From the NCBI GenBank assembly GCA_026874595.1, contig CM049309.1, forward strand, positions 66,630,926-66,694,925: a stretch of 64,000 nt of DNA, given 5' to 3'. A program made the position numbers and the translations under genes. This DNA comes from Sipunculus nudus (taxonomy: Eukaryota; Annelida; Sipuncula; Golfingiida; Sipunculidae). The notes under the pieces are model-generated. The model did no database searches, was not told the DNA's origin, and was given only the letters and a program-made list of their open reading frames with translations. Below, in pieces: positions 48,693 through 60,029 of this stretch; within the stretch, counting starts at the first letter, position 1, and the number at the start of each line of letters is the position of its first letter.

Positions 48693-49605
48693 AGGCACTC
48701 TCCATGGCTCAGGTGGGGGCGTTCGGTAATGTAAAGAGATGAAGGAAACCGGAGAACCCGGAGAAAACCACCGGCCTTGGACGGGCAACTACAACCCACT
48801 ATCTACGCTTTTTACACAGCGCTTTAACTATAGGCCTACTCCCTATATCGTTAGCGCTGTTTGTTATGACCTCGTATCCTGAATTGCTACACAAGAGGGG
48901 AGCACTGTATTTTTGTCCAATCAGATGAGACCTTGTGCTGGAAGACACAGCCAAGCGAGGAATACACGAAGCCAATCATGTTCATTTCGTTTTGAGTGAC
49001 AGCTTATCGTCCCAGTAACCGTCTGAACAGGCGACAGGTTCAGAGAGAATTGCCCAGACGTAGTTTGCTTAGGGCCTTGGGCACATAGGATGCCCGGCAG
49101 GTGAGTTGTAATTCAAACGAGACGTAACAACAAAAGCTGCGTGCACACCTCGCTGGTTTGTTTCAGTTCTGCAGACAACAGATACATGGCTACGCTAACA
49201 CAGTCATAATGTCATAATCTAATCGGTCGATGATGCGAGAATACAGAGGGAGCAATTAAAATTCGACCGTAAACTCTCGATCATCAAGCGGCGCTTGAAG
49301 CGCAGCTATGGGCGGAGCCAGGATGCCTGTCGAGTGTTTGTTTATTGGCATCTGGTTGGCTGCTTGTCACATCATACGCACGTTTTTTTTTTCAACGAAC
49401 AACGAACCGTCATTTGGTGTCTAAATATATCATAAACGGGCAAAGCTGGCAGCGTGAAAATCATTTGCTTCTTCAGAAGCGCAAGATTTCCGCTGCCTCG
49501 GGAGCGTAGCCACTATCATAGTCACGCCGGGGATCAGACCCGGTCCGCCAGCGGAGAGAGCCGAGCATTTTACCCCTCGACTGTGCAGGCCCCATATTGA
49601 CAGGG
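48693..49605 (+). repeat. SINE-like repeat split by a 706-bp insertion
   Basis: The halves 48,693-48,803 and 49,510-49,605 align with the continuous copy at 5127-5295: the A-box-like TGGCTCAGGTGG half, then the GGGGATCAGACCCGGTCC half. CCACTATC borders the insertion on both sides, while the unbroken copy has a single CCACTCTC. Confidence 0.7.
48804..49509. mobile_element. 706-bp insertion with 8-bp target duplication
   Basis: Flanked by CCACTATC at 48,796-48,803 and 49,510-49,517. An 8-bp duplication is typical of hAT transposons. The terminal inverted repeats are weak (TACGCT at each end, offset by one). It is GC-richer than its surroundings and has no transposase frame. Confidence 0.55.
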
Positions 49606-49609
49606 GTTC

Positions 49610-50580
49610 ATACAGTGGAGTGGTTTTTTTACGCACATATTACTGACACATTGCTGAAATACTCACACTTGATACTTTATATTCGATCATGTGTAGCCCC
49701 TGCATCTTTGATAAAGTTCGTTAAAGAATTGAAATGCACAGTATTATTTTGGCAAACATATATTTAATATTTGATATCACGGTCATTTCCTCTTAGCTTT
49801 TTAAGAGCTAATTTATATATATAAAAAAATAGAAAAAAAGGTATATTTTGCATTTGCTAAAAATTTTTTAAAAGAATAAGCTATATCTTTCATTTGCTAT
49901 TTTTTTTTTATTAAATTCAACTTAGCGCTGAAACCCATGGGTCCCTTGTTATAATATGTTAAACATCTGTGTTACGACCACAAAATCGTAACGTTATATC
50001 TTGTATACATAACGCTACAGTTTCCAAATAAGGAATACACGCGGTTTGTTCTGATTAGCATAGTAATTCCCTCCCACTGGTTGCTACATTTATAACTTAC
50101 CGGGAGACCTATCGTAAATCACTGGAAATCATTTATATGCGGTGCGAGAGGCTTGGAAAACTCCTTTTTATTGGGCTGTATCCATATATGCTACGCCGCA
50201 TATGTGCAGTTAAGCGAAAGCTATTATAAGTGTAAGCATTACAACAAAACAACTGATAAAAATGACCTTCGACTTTGAGAAGGGGCACGTGGAAAAAATC
50301 ATGCAATGATAGACCAGTGAAATGTTATGCGAATTGTAAAGTTTTATTCGGCGATTGTCGATCATGGCATTCGCTCGGCTCCTCGCGATACCATGTATGA
50401 CCCACGCCTCGTAAAACCCTACATAATGCGTATCATTTTACTGAGCTAAAACCAAAATATGTTTACCCAAGTTAAAAAGTAAAATTTCACCAGGGCCGGA
50501 AATAAAAAAAACCGCTTGCGTGGTGCCATCTCCTCTTTTCAGCTATATTTCGTATACAATCAAGCTAAGTGCTTTTTTAA

Positions 50581-50636
<56 letters not shown>

Positions 50637-51324
50637 GTTTTTAAAAGTATTGTAATTATATTCCGAGAGGACCGTTTTAAGCCGTTTTCAAAAAGGACTC
50701 ACTCCCTTTCTTTGTCTTATTAGCTTACACGTATTCTACACGTCTCCTACACGTAGCGCTTGTATATGTATAGCAAGTTTCCCGGGGTTTCTGCCCCCGC
50801 CAACGTGAACACCTATATGTATAGCTCAGTTAAACATATTCTTCCCAGTAGTGAGATATTTATCTAAAGCTATGTTTGGCGTCTATTTAAATACTGTTGA
50901 TGAAAGACTCATTCATGAGATCCGAAAGATCGACGCTTAGTTTTTCAATGGGTCATCACCACATTAACTGACAGTAATGTTTATAACCGTTAATGTTGAT
51001 TTTGTTTTATGAATCAAGGTGATGCTCTGATTGTGCACTTCTTCCGCAAATTGTGAGGTAAGAACAGAAATTATGATCTTTTCGGCAAGAGATTGCTAAC
51101 TTAATATAGTTTCGTTGTTAATGTTCTTATGTTACCCTGTTTAATTTTAATTGCCTGGGGTTATTATTTATTTGGTTACCGTATACTTCTATAAAAGTTC
51201 TATAATACAAAAGAAATAAAGCATATCCAAATTTGATGGGTACAATAAGTAATTTCATACACAGGAGTAACTTTATCTTAAAGGATAGGTGGAGGGATGA
51301 ATCTGAAATGTGAGGTACCTTCTG
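49610..51324. other. Intergenic sequence with solo A end and (CT)n tract
   Basis: Contains a solo A-family right end at 49,917-49,950 (CTTAGCGCTGAAACCCATGG then GTCCCTTGTT) and a (CT)n microsatellite at 50,586-50,633. No gene was seen. Open frames over the (CT)n tract are artefacts. Confidence 0.5.
50586..50633. repeat. (CT)n microsatellite
   Basis: About 24 uninterrupted CT units. Confidence 0.95.
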
Positions 51325-52225
51325 TAAGTCAACTGTAAGTCAACTGTAAGTCAACTGAGCTATAGGGATCGGCCAGCGTCCGTCATCCGTCCGTCCGTCT
51401 GTCTGTCTGTCAGACTGGCACCTGAAACCTGTAACTAAATATCCAGAGAGATAAAAAAAAATTAGGCCAAAGGTCAAGGACACATGCCAACTTATTCAGA
51501 AAGATTGTGGATGCATTTTAAGCCGAACTTTTCATCCGAAACATTCCATCTTGCACATATAGCTAACCTGGCAATAGGGAAAGAATCTGATCGAAATTGG
51601 GGTAACAAGTTCAAGGTCAGGAGGGCCATCTGTCCGCATATTGGTTTCTTGATGATAAGTTCTGTTTGGATTGACATACTGGTTTTAAACTTGACTTATA
51701 TATGACCCACCAATAATGTAAGAACCTTTTGATTTCGAGGTCAAAATCAAGGTCACAGGATCAATTTATTTAGAAAATTTTGGATGCATTTTAAGTCAAA
51801 CTTTTTATCCTAAACCGTCCATCTAACAGATACAGGTGATCTACAAACAGGACTTGACCAGACTGACTTTAGGGTCAAATGGTCAAAGGTCAAGGTCACA
51901 AGAGCCATCTGTCTTCATATTTGTTTCTGAATGATAACTCCAGTTTGAATTAACATGTTGGTTTCAAACTTGATCTATATATGACCCACAATAAAGTAAG
52001 AACCCTTTTTATTTTGGGGTCATTCGGTCTAAGGTCAGGGTCACAGGGTATAGTAGGTGTTATTCAGTAGTATACGAAATCACAGTCTGAATCAGGATTT
52101 GGGCTCAACGAGATCCTGGTCCGGGTTAGGACTGGTTTTAATCCCGATTGGGATTTGATCTGGACGTTATTAAAGTATTCTCATAATCAATTTAAGCTGA
52201 GCGCTGTTACCCACAGGTCCCTTGA
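51325..52225 (+). mobile_element. A-family element, copy A7, diverged
   Basis: The left end is altered to three copies of GTAAGTCAACT before GAGCTATAG. A TCCGTCCGTCTGTCTG stretch and two or three units with TGGATGCATTTTAAG and AAGGTCAAGGTCACA follow. The right end is TTAAGCTGAGCGCTGTTACC then CACAGGTCCCTTGATT. Confidence 0.6.
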
Positions 52226-52866
52226 TTAAAAACACACATGCCAGTGGGACACACATAATTGTCGGATAAAGTTTTAAAAATTAAAGTATGCTTCCAGTAC
52301 TTTTTAATTCTAAACCAAGTTTTCCTATGTAATATTTCTCTGTAAACTCAGAAAATAAATCAAAGTTTATTATTCTTATTATTGATATATTTCATTTCAC
52401 TCTATAAATATTATTTTCTTAACAGCAGGGGATAATTACACAGACCACCCCCTGAAAGAATTAAAATATTTTATGGGGATATCATGACGTCTATGGATAT
52501 ACATACATCGAAGTTAAATTGTGCAACATAATCTATTTAAAAGGCGATGAGAGAAAACGATCGAGTACCTGCCGCACCATTGATGTGTGTACTGTTTTAT
52601 TTATGCATTCATGTTTTTTTTTATTATTTAGAAAGTACAATATTTGTTCAATATTGCATTTGAATATCTTAAACGTAGGGGGTCCTACATAATCTTATGT
52701 GAACCTTTCATGTTTTTTGTTTTTAGTTCTGATGTCCAGTTGATTTCATATTTTTGTCAAATAAATATTTAGATTGCAATACAAACTTGACTTGTTTTCA
52801 TGTTAAAATTAATGTTACCCTAACAGGTATAGTAAAAAGACCTCTTTCCTTGCACTGGTACCAGCT

Positions 52867-52987
<121 letters not shown>

Positions 52988-53349
52988 CAGATAAATTACA
53001 ATAAAGTACTCATAGAGTCTTCAGGGATACCATGAAAAGTGCTCATACTGAGAAGATATTCATGATTTAGTCTTCTGAAACTCTTCAGTTTGACCAGATT
53101 AGTTTGGCAAAGTACTCAATTTGACTACTTTATGTCAGTAAAGTGATCAGCTGAAGACCCTATGCTATGAAGGGTGCTCCGAAAGTACTCAAAATAGACA
53201 TCATCAATTTTAGGACTTTTAGGTCTTCAAATTGAAGACTTTATGTTTTCAGTGTATGCTCTTATCTAATTCTTAATCTGCATGTACAAGTATGTACATC
53301 TGCAAAGTTCCATTTCGGTTTGGGATTGCGTGACAAGGCGGTAGCACGC

Positions 53350-53408
53350 GCTTCCTATCACGACTTCCCGGCTTTGAGTCCTGTGGTCTACCCCTGAGCC
53401 ACAGAAGC
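53350..53408 (-). other. tRNA-like fragment
   Basis: The reverse strand reads GCTTCTGTGGCTCAGGGGTA (a good A-box/D-arm match) and ends AGGAAGC, able to pair with the first bases. At 59 nt it is too short. No anticodon stem with a 7-base loop forms and the B box is degenerate, so it is a tRNA pseudogene or SINE head rather than a functional tRNA. Confidence 0.3.
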
Positions 53409-53566
53409 GGATCCAAATTCCTTGACTTAATAAGCTCGGCTTTATTGTCCTTGGTAACAACTATTGGGTAATGTAAGAGGGGATTAACCGTCTGGGGGAA
53501 ATGTCCAAGATCCATATAATTCTGTAACTGACATAAAAAAAACGTGCGTGTGTGAATGTGTGTATG

Positions 53567-56500
53567 ATCACAACATCAGAATGATTCACACTGATTATGA
53601 TTTATAAAGATAGTAATCACAAAATCAGAATGATTCACTCTGATTATGATTTATAAAGCTAGTAATCACAACATCAGAATGATTCACTCTGATTATGATT
53701 TATAAAGCTAGTAATTACAACATCAGAATGATTCACTCTGATTATGATTCATAAAGCTAGTAATCACAACATCAAAATGATTCACTCTGATTATGATTTA
53801 TAAAGCTAGTAATCACAACATCAAAATGATTCACTCTGATTATGATTTATAAAGCTAGTAATCACAACATCAAAATGATTCACTCTAATTATGATTTATA
53901 AAGCTAGTAATCACAACATCAAAATGATTCACTCTGATTATGATTTATAAAGCTAGTAATCACAACATCAAAATGATTCACTCTGATTATGATTTATAAA
54001 GCTAGTAATCACAACATCAGAATGATTCACTCTGATTATGATCTATAAAGCTAGTAATCACAACATCAGAATGATTCACTCTGATTATGATTTATAAAGC
54101 TAGTAATCACAACATCAGAATGATTCACTCTGATTATGATTTATAAAGCTAGTAATCACAACATCAGAATGATTCACTCTGATTATGATTTATAAAGATA
54201 GTAATCACAACACTGGAGTGATTCACTCTGATAAGTATTTGTAAAGCTAGTATTCACAAGATCAGAATAATTCACTCTCATTAGGATTTATAAAGCTAGT
54301 AATCACAACATCGGAATGATTCACTTCGATTAGTATTGGTAAAGCTAGTAAACACAAGATCAGAATGATTCACTCTGATTAGTATTTGTGAAGCTAGTAA
54401 ACACAAGATCGGAATGATTCACTCTGATTAGTATTTATAAAGCTAGTAATCACAACATCAAAATGATTCACTCTAATAAGGATTTATAAAGCTAGTAATC
54501 ACAACATCAAAATGATTCACTCTGATTAGGATTTATAAAGCTAGTAATCACAGCATCAGAATGATTCACTCTGATTATGATTTATAAAGCTAGCAATCAC
54601 AACATCAGAATGATTCACTCTGATTATGATTTATAAAGCTAGTAATCACAACATCAGAATGATTCACTCTGATTATGATTTATAAAGCTAGTAATCACAA
54701 CATCAAAATGATTCACTCTGATTATGATTTATAAAGCTAGTAATCACAACATCAGAATGATTCACTCTGATTATGATTTATAAAGCTAGTAATCACAACA
54801 TCAGAATGATTCACTCTGATTATGATTTATAAAGCTAGTAATCACAACATCAGAATGATTCACTCTGATTGTGATTTATAAAGCTAGTAATCACAACATC
54901 ATAATGATTCACTCTGATTATGATTTATAAAGCTAGTAATCACAACATCAGAATGATTCACTCTGATTATGATTTATAAAGCTAGTAATCACAACATCAG
55001 AATGATTCACTCTGATTATGATTTATAAAGCTAGTAATCACAACATCAGAATGATTCACTCTGATTATGATTTATAAAGCTAGTAATCACAACATCAGAA
55101 TGATTCACTCTGATTATGATTTATAAAGCTAGTAATCACAACATCAGAATGATTCACTCTGATTATGATTTATAAAGCTAGTAATCATAACATCAGAATG
55201 ATTCACTCTGATTATGATTTATAAAGCCAGTAATCACAACATCAAAATGATTCACTCTGATTATGATTTATAAAGCTAGTAATCACAACATCAGAATGAT
55301 TCGCACTGATTATGATTTATAAAGCTAGTAATCACAACATCGGAATGATTCACTCTGATTATGATTTATAAAGCTAGTAATCACAACATCAGAATGATTC
55401 ACTCTGATTATAATTTATAAAGCTAGTAATCACAACATCGGAATGATTCACTCTGATTATGATTTATAAAGCTAGTAATCACAACATCGGAATAATTCAC
55501 TCTGATTATGATTTATAAAGCTAGTAATTACAACATCGGAATAATTCACCCTCTATAGGATTTATATCGCTAGCAATAATAACATTGGAATGATTTACTC
55601 TCATTTAATTTGTGTAGCTAGTAATCACAACATCGGAATGATTTACTCTTACTAGGATTTGTGTAGCTAGTAATCACAACATCGGAAGATTTACTCTCAT
55701 TAAGATTTGTGTAGTTAGTAATCACAAGATTAAATGATTTACTCTCATTTGGATATGTGTAGCTAGTAATCACAACATCGGAATCATTTACTCTTACTAG
55801 GATTTGTGTAGCTAGTAATCACAACATCGGAATGATTTACTCTCGTTAGGATTTGTGTAGTTAGTAATCACAAGACTGAATGATTTACTCTCATTTGGAT
55901 ATGTGTAGCTAGTAATCACAACATCGGAATGATTTACTCTCATTAGGATTTGTGTAGCCAGTAATCACAACATCGGAATGATTTACTCTCATTAGGATTT
56001 GTGTAGCTAGTAATCACCACATCGGAATGATTTACTCTCATTTAATTTGTGTAGCTAGTAATCACAACATCGGAATGATTTACTCTTACTAGGATTTTTG
56101 TAGCTAGTAATCACAACATCGGAATGATTTACGCTCATTAGGATTAGTATAGCTAGTAATCACAACATCGGAATGATTTACTCTCATTAGGATTTGTGTA
56201 GCTGGTAATCACATCATCGGAATGATTTACTCTCATTAGGATTTGTGTAGCTGGTAATCACGACATCGGAATGATTTACTCTCATTAGGATTTGTGTAGC
56301 TGGTAATCACTATATCGGAATGATTTACTCTCATAATGATTTGTGTAGCTAGTAATCACAACATCGGAATGATTTACTCTCATTAGGATTTGTGTAGCTA
56401 GTAATCACAACATCGGAATGATTTACCCTCATTAGGATTTGTGTAGCTAGTAATCACAACATCGGAATGATTTACTCTCATTAGGATTTGTGTAGCTAGT

Positions 56501-57640
56501 AATCACAACATCGGAATGATTTACTCTCATTAGGATATGTGTAGCTAGAAATCACAACATCGGAATGATTTACTCTAATTAAGATTTGTGTAGCTAGTAA
56601 TCACAACATCGGAATGATTTACTCTCATTAGGATTTGTGTAGCTAGTAATCACAACATCGGAATGATTTACTCTCATTAGGATTTGTGTAGCTAGTAATC
56701 ACAACATCGGAATGATTTACTCTCATTAGGATTTGTGTAGCTAGTAATCACAACATCGGAATGAAATCATCTCTCATTAGGCTTTGTGTAGCTGGTAATC
56801 ACAACATCGGAATGATTTACTCTCATTAGGATTTGTGTAGCTGGTAATCATAACATCGGAATGATTTACTCTCATAAGGATTTGTGTAGCTAGTAATCAC
56901 AACATCGGAATGATTTACTCTCATTAGGATTTGTGTAGCTAGTAATCACAGCATCTGAATGATTTACTCTCATTAGGATTTGTGTAGCTAGTAATCACAA
57001 CATCGGAATGATTTACTCTCATTAGGATTTGTGTCGCTAGTAATCACAACATCGGAATGATTTACTCTCATTAGGATATGTGTAGCTAGAAATCACAACA
57101 TCGGAATGATTTACTCTCATTAGGATTCGTGTAGCTAGTAATCACAACATCGGAATGATTTACTCTCATTAGGATTTGTGTAGCTAGTTATCACAACATC
57201 GGAATGATTTACTCTCATTAGGATTTGTGTAGCTAGTAAATACAACATCGGAATGATTTACTCTCATTAGGATTTGTGTAGCTAGTAATCACAACATCGG
57301 AATGATTTACTCTCATTAGGATTTGTGTAGATAGTAATCACAGCATCGGAATGATTTACTCTCATTAGGATTTGTGTAGCTAGTAATCACATCATCGGAA
57401 TGATTTACTCTCATTAGGATGTGTGTAGCTAGTAATCACAACATCGGAATGATTTACTCTCATTAGGATGTGTGGTGCTAGTAATCACAACATCGGAATG
57501 ATTTACTCTCATTAGGATTTGTGTAGCTAGTAATCACAACATCGGAATGATTTACTCTCGTTAGGATTTATAAAGCTAGTAATCACAATATTGGAATGAT
57601 TCACTCTTATTAGGATTTATAGAACTAGCTATCTTGAGGT
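53567..57640. repeat. 49-bp satellite array, about 83 copies in two blocks
   Basis: The first block (about 53,567-55,555) has units GATTCACTCTGATTATGATT then TATAAAGCTAGTAATCACAA and CATCAGAAT. The second (about 55,560-57,565) has GATTTACTCTCATTAGGATT, TGTGTAGCTAGTAATCACAA and CATCGGAAT. Mixed copies occur at 54,190-54,560, and block-one-like copies return at 57,565-57,640. Both have the same 49-bp period. Confidence 0.95.
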
Positions 57641-58225
57641 TTAATCCTAGAAGAAGCACATATATATGCTGTTTATGAATTTTAAGAACAACAAGCTAAT
57701 TATTTTTAAAAATATTTTATCACAATGAGTGCATTTACATTGAGTAAATAAAGTATATTCAATTACAATAACTCAAGCAATTTTCATTTATGGCAATCGA
57801 AAGTTAGACTATAGTACACAGACACACGGTTGCGCTCCACGTCCTACCAATCCAGCCTTTATGTGTAGCTGAAGAGTTCGTGTGCTTGGCTTATTTAGTC
57901 CTTATAAATATGATGTACTTCTGGCTTGTTTCGGCGTACTTGTGTTGTTTAAAATTATTCTCTGACGTACCAGAGTCCCAAAATCGTATTTTCGATTTTT
58001 ATGGCATTTCTCCAGGTATTCCGCATGAGGAAACTGTGTTGCATGCACAAATTTGACGCAGAATTTCGATACGCGTTTCCAAGCATTAATTCTAAAACAT
58101 GGTGCCATATAGCATTGCACTTTTGTACAATCTATATTATATAGCAACACATGCCATATACTATAGTGATATATGTACGCCCGAGTGTCATCCCCCATTC
58201 ATATCAACTCGGGGGGGGGGGATTT
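57641..58225. other. Spacer between satellite and lectin gene
   Basis: Probably contains the 3' UTR of the minus-strand lectin gene. No canonical polyadenylation signal was identified on that strand. A ten-base G run lies at 58,211-58,220. Confidence 0.4.
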
Positions 58226-58488
58226 TTACACGTCTTCTGCTGAGCTTGGCTTACATTTTGCCTTCTTCTCGCAGATTCCAGTACATGGAGTTGTCTCCCA
58301 CGCGCGGAAATAATTAAACATTCTTCGATCCATGTAGAGCCAGTCTCGATAAAATAAGTTGTCTGGTTCAGGTTGACCCGGAGCCCAGTTGAAATAATTG
58401 GCGCGCTTCCTTGTCGCCAACCAAAACCAATGCTTTTTCTTACGGTTATATTTACCGCCAGTCCAAAAGGCACGAAACCTGTTTGCTT
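58226..58488 (-). CDS. Lectin exon 3: C-terminal half of lectin domain
   Basis: Begins EANRFRAFWTGGKYN and continues through FWLATRKRANYFNWAPGQPE to CTGICEKKAKCKPSSAEDV and TAA. The acceptor is tttcacag. Its decayed duplicate lies at 43,371-43,586. Confidence 0.9.
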
Positions 58489-59312
58489 CTGTGAAACCAA
58501 CGGTATAAGCAAGTTAAGAAACAAAACATATATTATATCTTTGATCGACGTTATTCGATATACATGTACATTTGTTCAGCTTCATTTGATATTTGGACAT
58601 TTAAAGCAGACGATTTATACATGGGCAAGGATTCGTGATATTAATCTTTTTGGAAAATGCGTAGATACCATATGTATGGAATGCGGATCCGGCATGCGGA
58701 ATGCAGATAAAAATCGAAATTGACCATATAAATATGTTGAGATCCCAAATTCAAAGAGCTTGCATGCGGAGTGCATATCCGGTAAAATCCTGCCGTTTTC
58801 TTTTATTTCAGTAAAAGCCATCCCAAAGTTTTAATGATGCTATCGCTGCTCTGGTCTCAAGTATCGTTTATTTTATTCAAAATGATAAAGTTGCATTCAT
58901 TCAAGTCTCACTGAATATAAATTAATTTTCTGTTGTTCAAATGCACCATTTCAAGAACTGTCGCACCTGTTAGTACTCTTCCTGCAAACTTGCAATAATT
59001 GTCTCCAACGGTAAATTTATAAGAAGTAAAAAATCCCCTGTGCTCTTCGTATTTTTGTTCCAGGGTCTGTACAATAAGTAAAGATAAATATGGATTTTTT
59101 GCGACTTAAATTACCTGAGTTTTCCATGGTTTTCTTTATATGTTCCAGCTCCGCCTTTGTCTCGATGCTCACCAGGTCAGCTGACCTTGTCTTACAGAGC
59201 CTTCGAGATTGATTCCAGCCTGCAAAGTCGGGATTAATGGCGTAGCACGATCCGACAAGCCCGGTGTCCTCACTGAAGTACCTCCCGAATCCTTCATCAC
59301 ACGGAACTGTGG

Positions 59313-59389
<77 letters not shown>

Positions 59390-60029
59390 GTGCCGGGTTT
59401 ATTCGGAAAGGTTTTCCATGGGCCATATACTGACCATACGGTAAACAATGTCAAATTTCTGAAGATTTATTGGGGATATGGAACACGACCAATGTACAGC
59501 TAATACGCTTCTTTCAGTTTCACCTCTCCCACACCATCAGCATTTGCCGTAGTCGCGCTTAAATAATATAATAATACACAATAACACATAATACAAAATT
59601 ATAGGCTGTATGTGAAAGGGCTTGACATGGCGCCGAGGATACTGTTCGTGTCCTACTCTTTGACCTTGGCGACCTTAAGTGGTTAATTTCTGACATCTTT
59701 GCTTTTCGGATGCGACCATAGTATAAAACTGCTATACCTTTAAATTTCTTAAAACGTATTAATTATGATCTTAAAAAAATAATTAACCTACCACATAGGC
59801 TAATATATAATCGCAGAATTATGTTTATCGCTCGGGCGACGTTGTTTTGTAAGGAACTTGTGCAGTTGTGCGCACAGAGGCCAGAGCACAAGTAAGCTCG
59901 CTTTAGTTCCAGTGTTTTAAGATGGTGTAATTCATGTAGGCCTAAAGGTTGTTGAATGCTACTTTCGTTCAGGGCGAACAAAAGCCAACCTATTGACAAA
60001 ATAAATTTTATTGTTAACTGATGGACCAT
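58226..60029 (-). CDS. Secreted C-type lectin-domain protein, three exons
   Basis: Exons on the reverse strand: 60029-59792, 59306-59115, 58488-58226. Junctions are GT-AG and phases agree (238 + 192 + 263 = 693 nt, 230 residues and a stop). The ATG at 60,029 opens a predicted signal peptide (MVHQLTIKFILSIGWLLFAL). A 50-residue cysteine-containing segment that I do not recognise follows, then a C-type lectin domain: CDEGFGRYF, GSCYAI, RRLCKTRSADLVSIETKAEL, FWTGGKYNRKKKHWFW, WAPGQPEPDN and PCTGICEKK. GQPEPDN lies where EPN/QPD sugar-binding motifs occur. The cysteine usual about ten residues after that motif is tryptophan (DWLYM). A role in carbohydrate binding or immunity is inference. The intermediate start and exon 1 are less certain than the two domain exons. 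Confidence 0.85.
59115..59306 (-). CDS. Lectin exon 2: N-terminal half of lectin domain
   Basis: Encodes PCDEGFGRYFSEDTGLVGSC, WNQSRRLCKTRSADLVSIET and a helix ending KKTMENS. The acceptor ccacag directly follows a (GT)n/(AT)n tract on this strand; the donor is gtaatt. Confidence 0.88.
59312..59386. repeat. (CA)n(TA)n microsatellite at lectin splice acceptor
   Basis: About 14 CA units then about 22 TA units. Read on the lectin strand it is (AT)n(GT)n ending a few bases before the exon 2 acceptor, where a pyrimidine tract would normally lie. Confidence 0.95.
59792..60029 (-). CDS. Lectin exon 1: signal peptide
   Basis: ATG with a G at +4, then a hydrophobic core (FILSIGWLLFAL). The donor gtaggt ends the exon after ...YISLC plus one base, which joins the next exon to read LCVPCDEG. 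The middle (ELKRAYLCSGLCAHNCTSS) was not assigned to a domain. Transcript evidence would be needed to exclude another first exon. Confidence 0.65.

Noticed and set aside
53567-57640. CRISPR-like regular repeats
   Set aside because: The 49-bp units are contiguous with no unique spacers in a eukaryotic genome; this is a satellite.
57902-58198. 98-codon minus-strand frame downstream of the lectin gene
   Set aside because: It lies in the likely 3' UTR, has no signal or domain and no splice link to the lectin exons.
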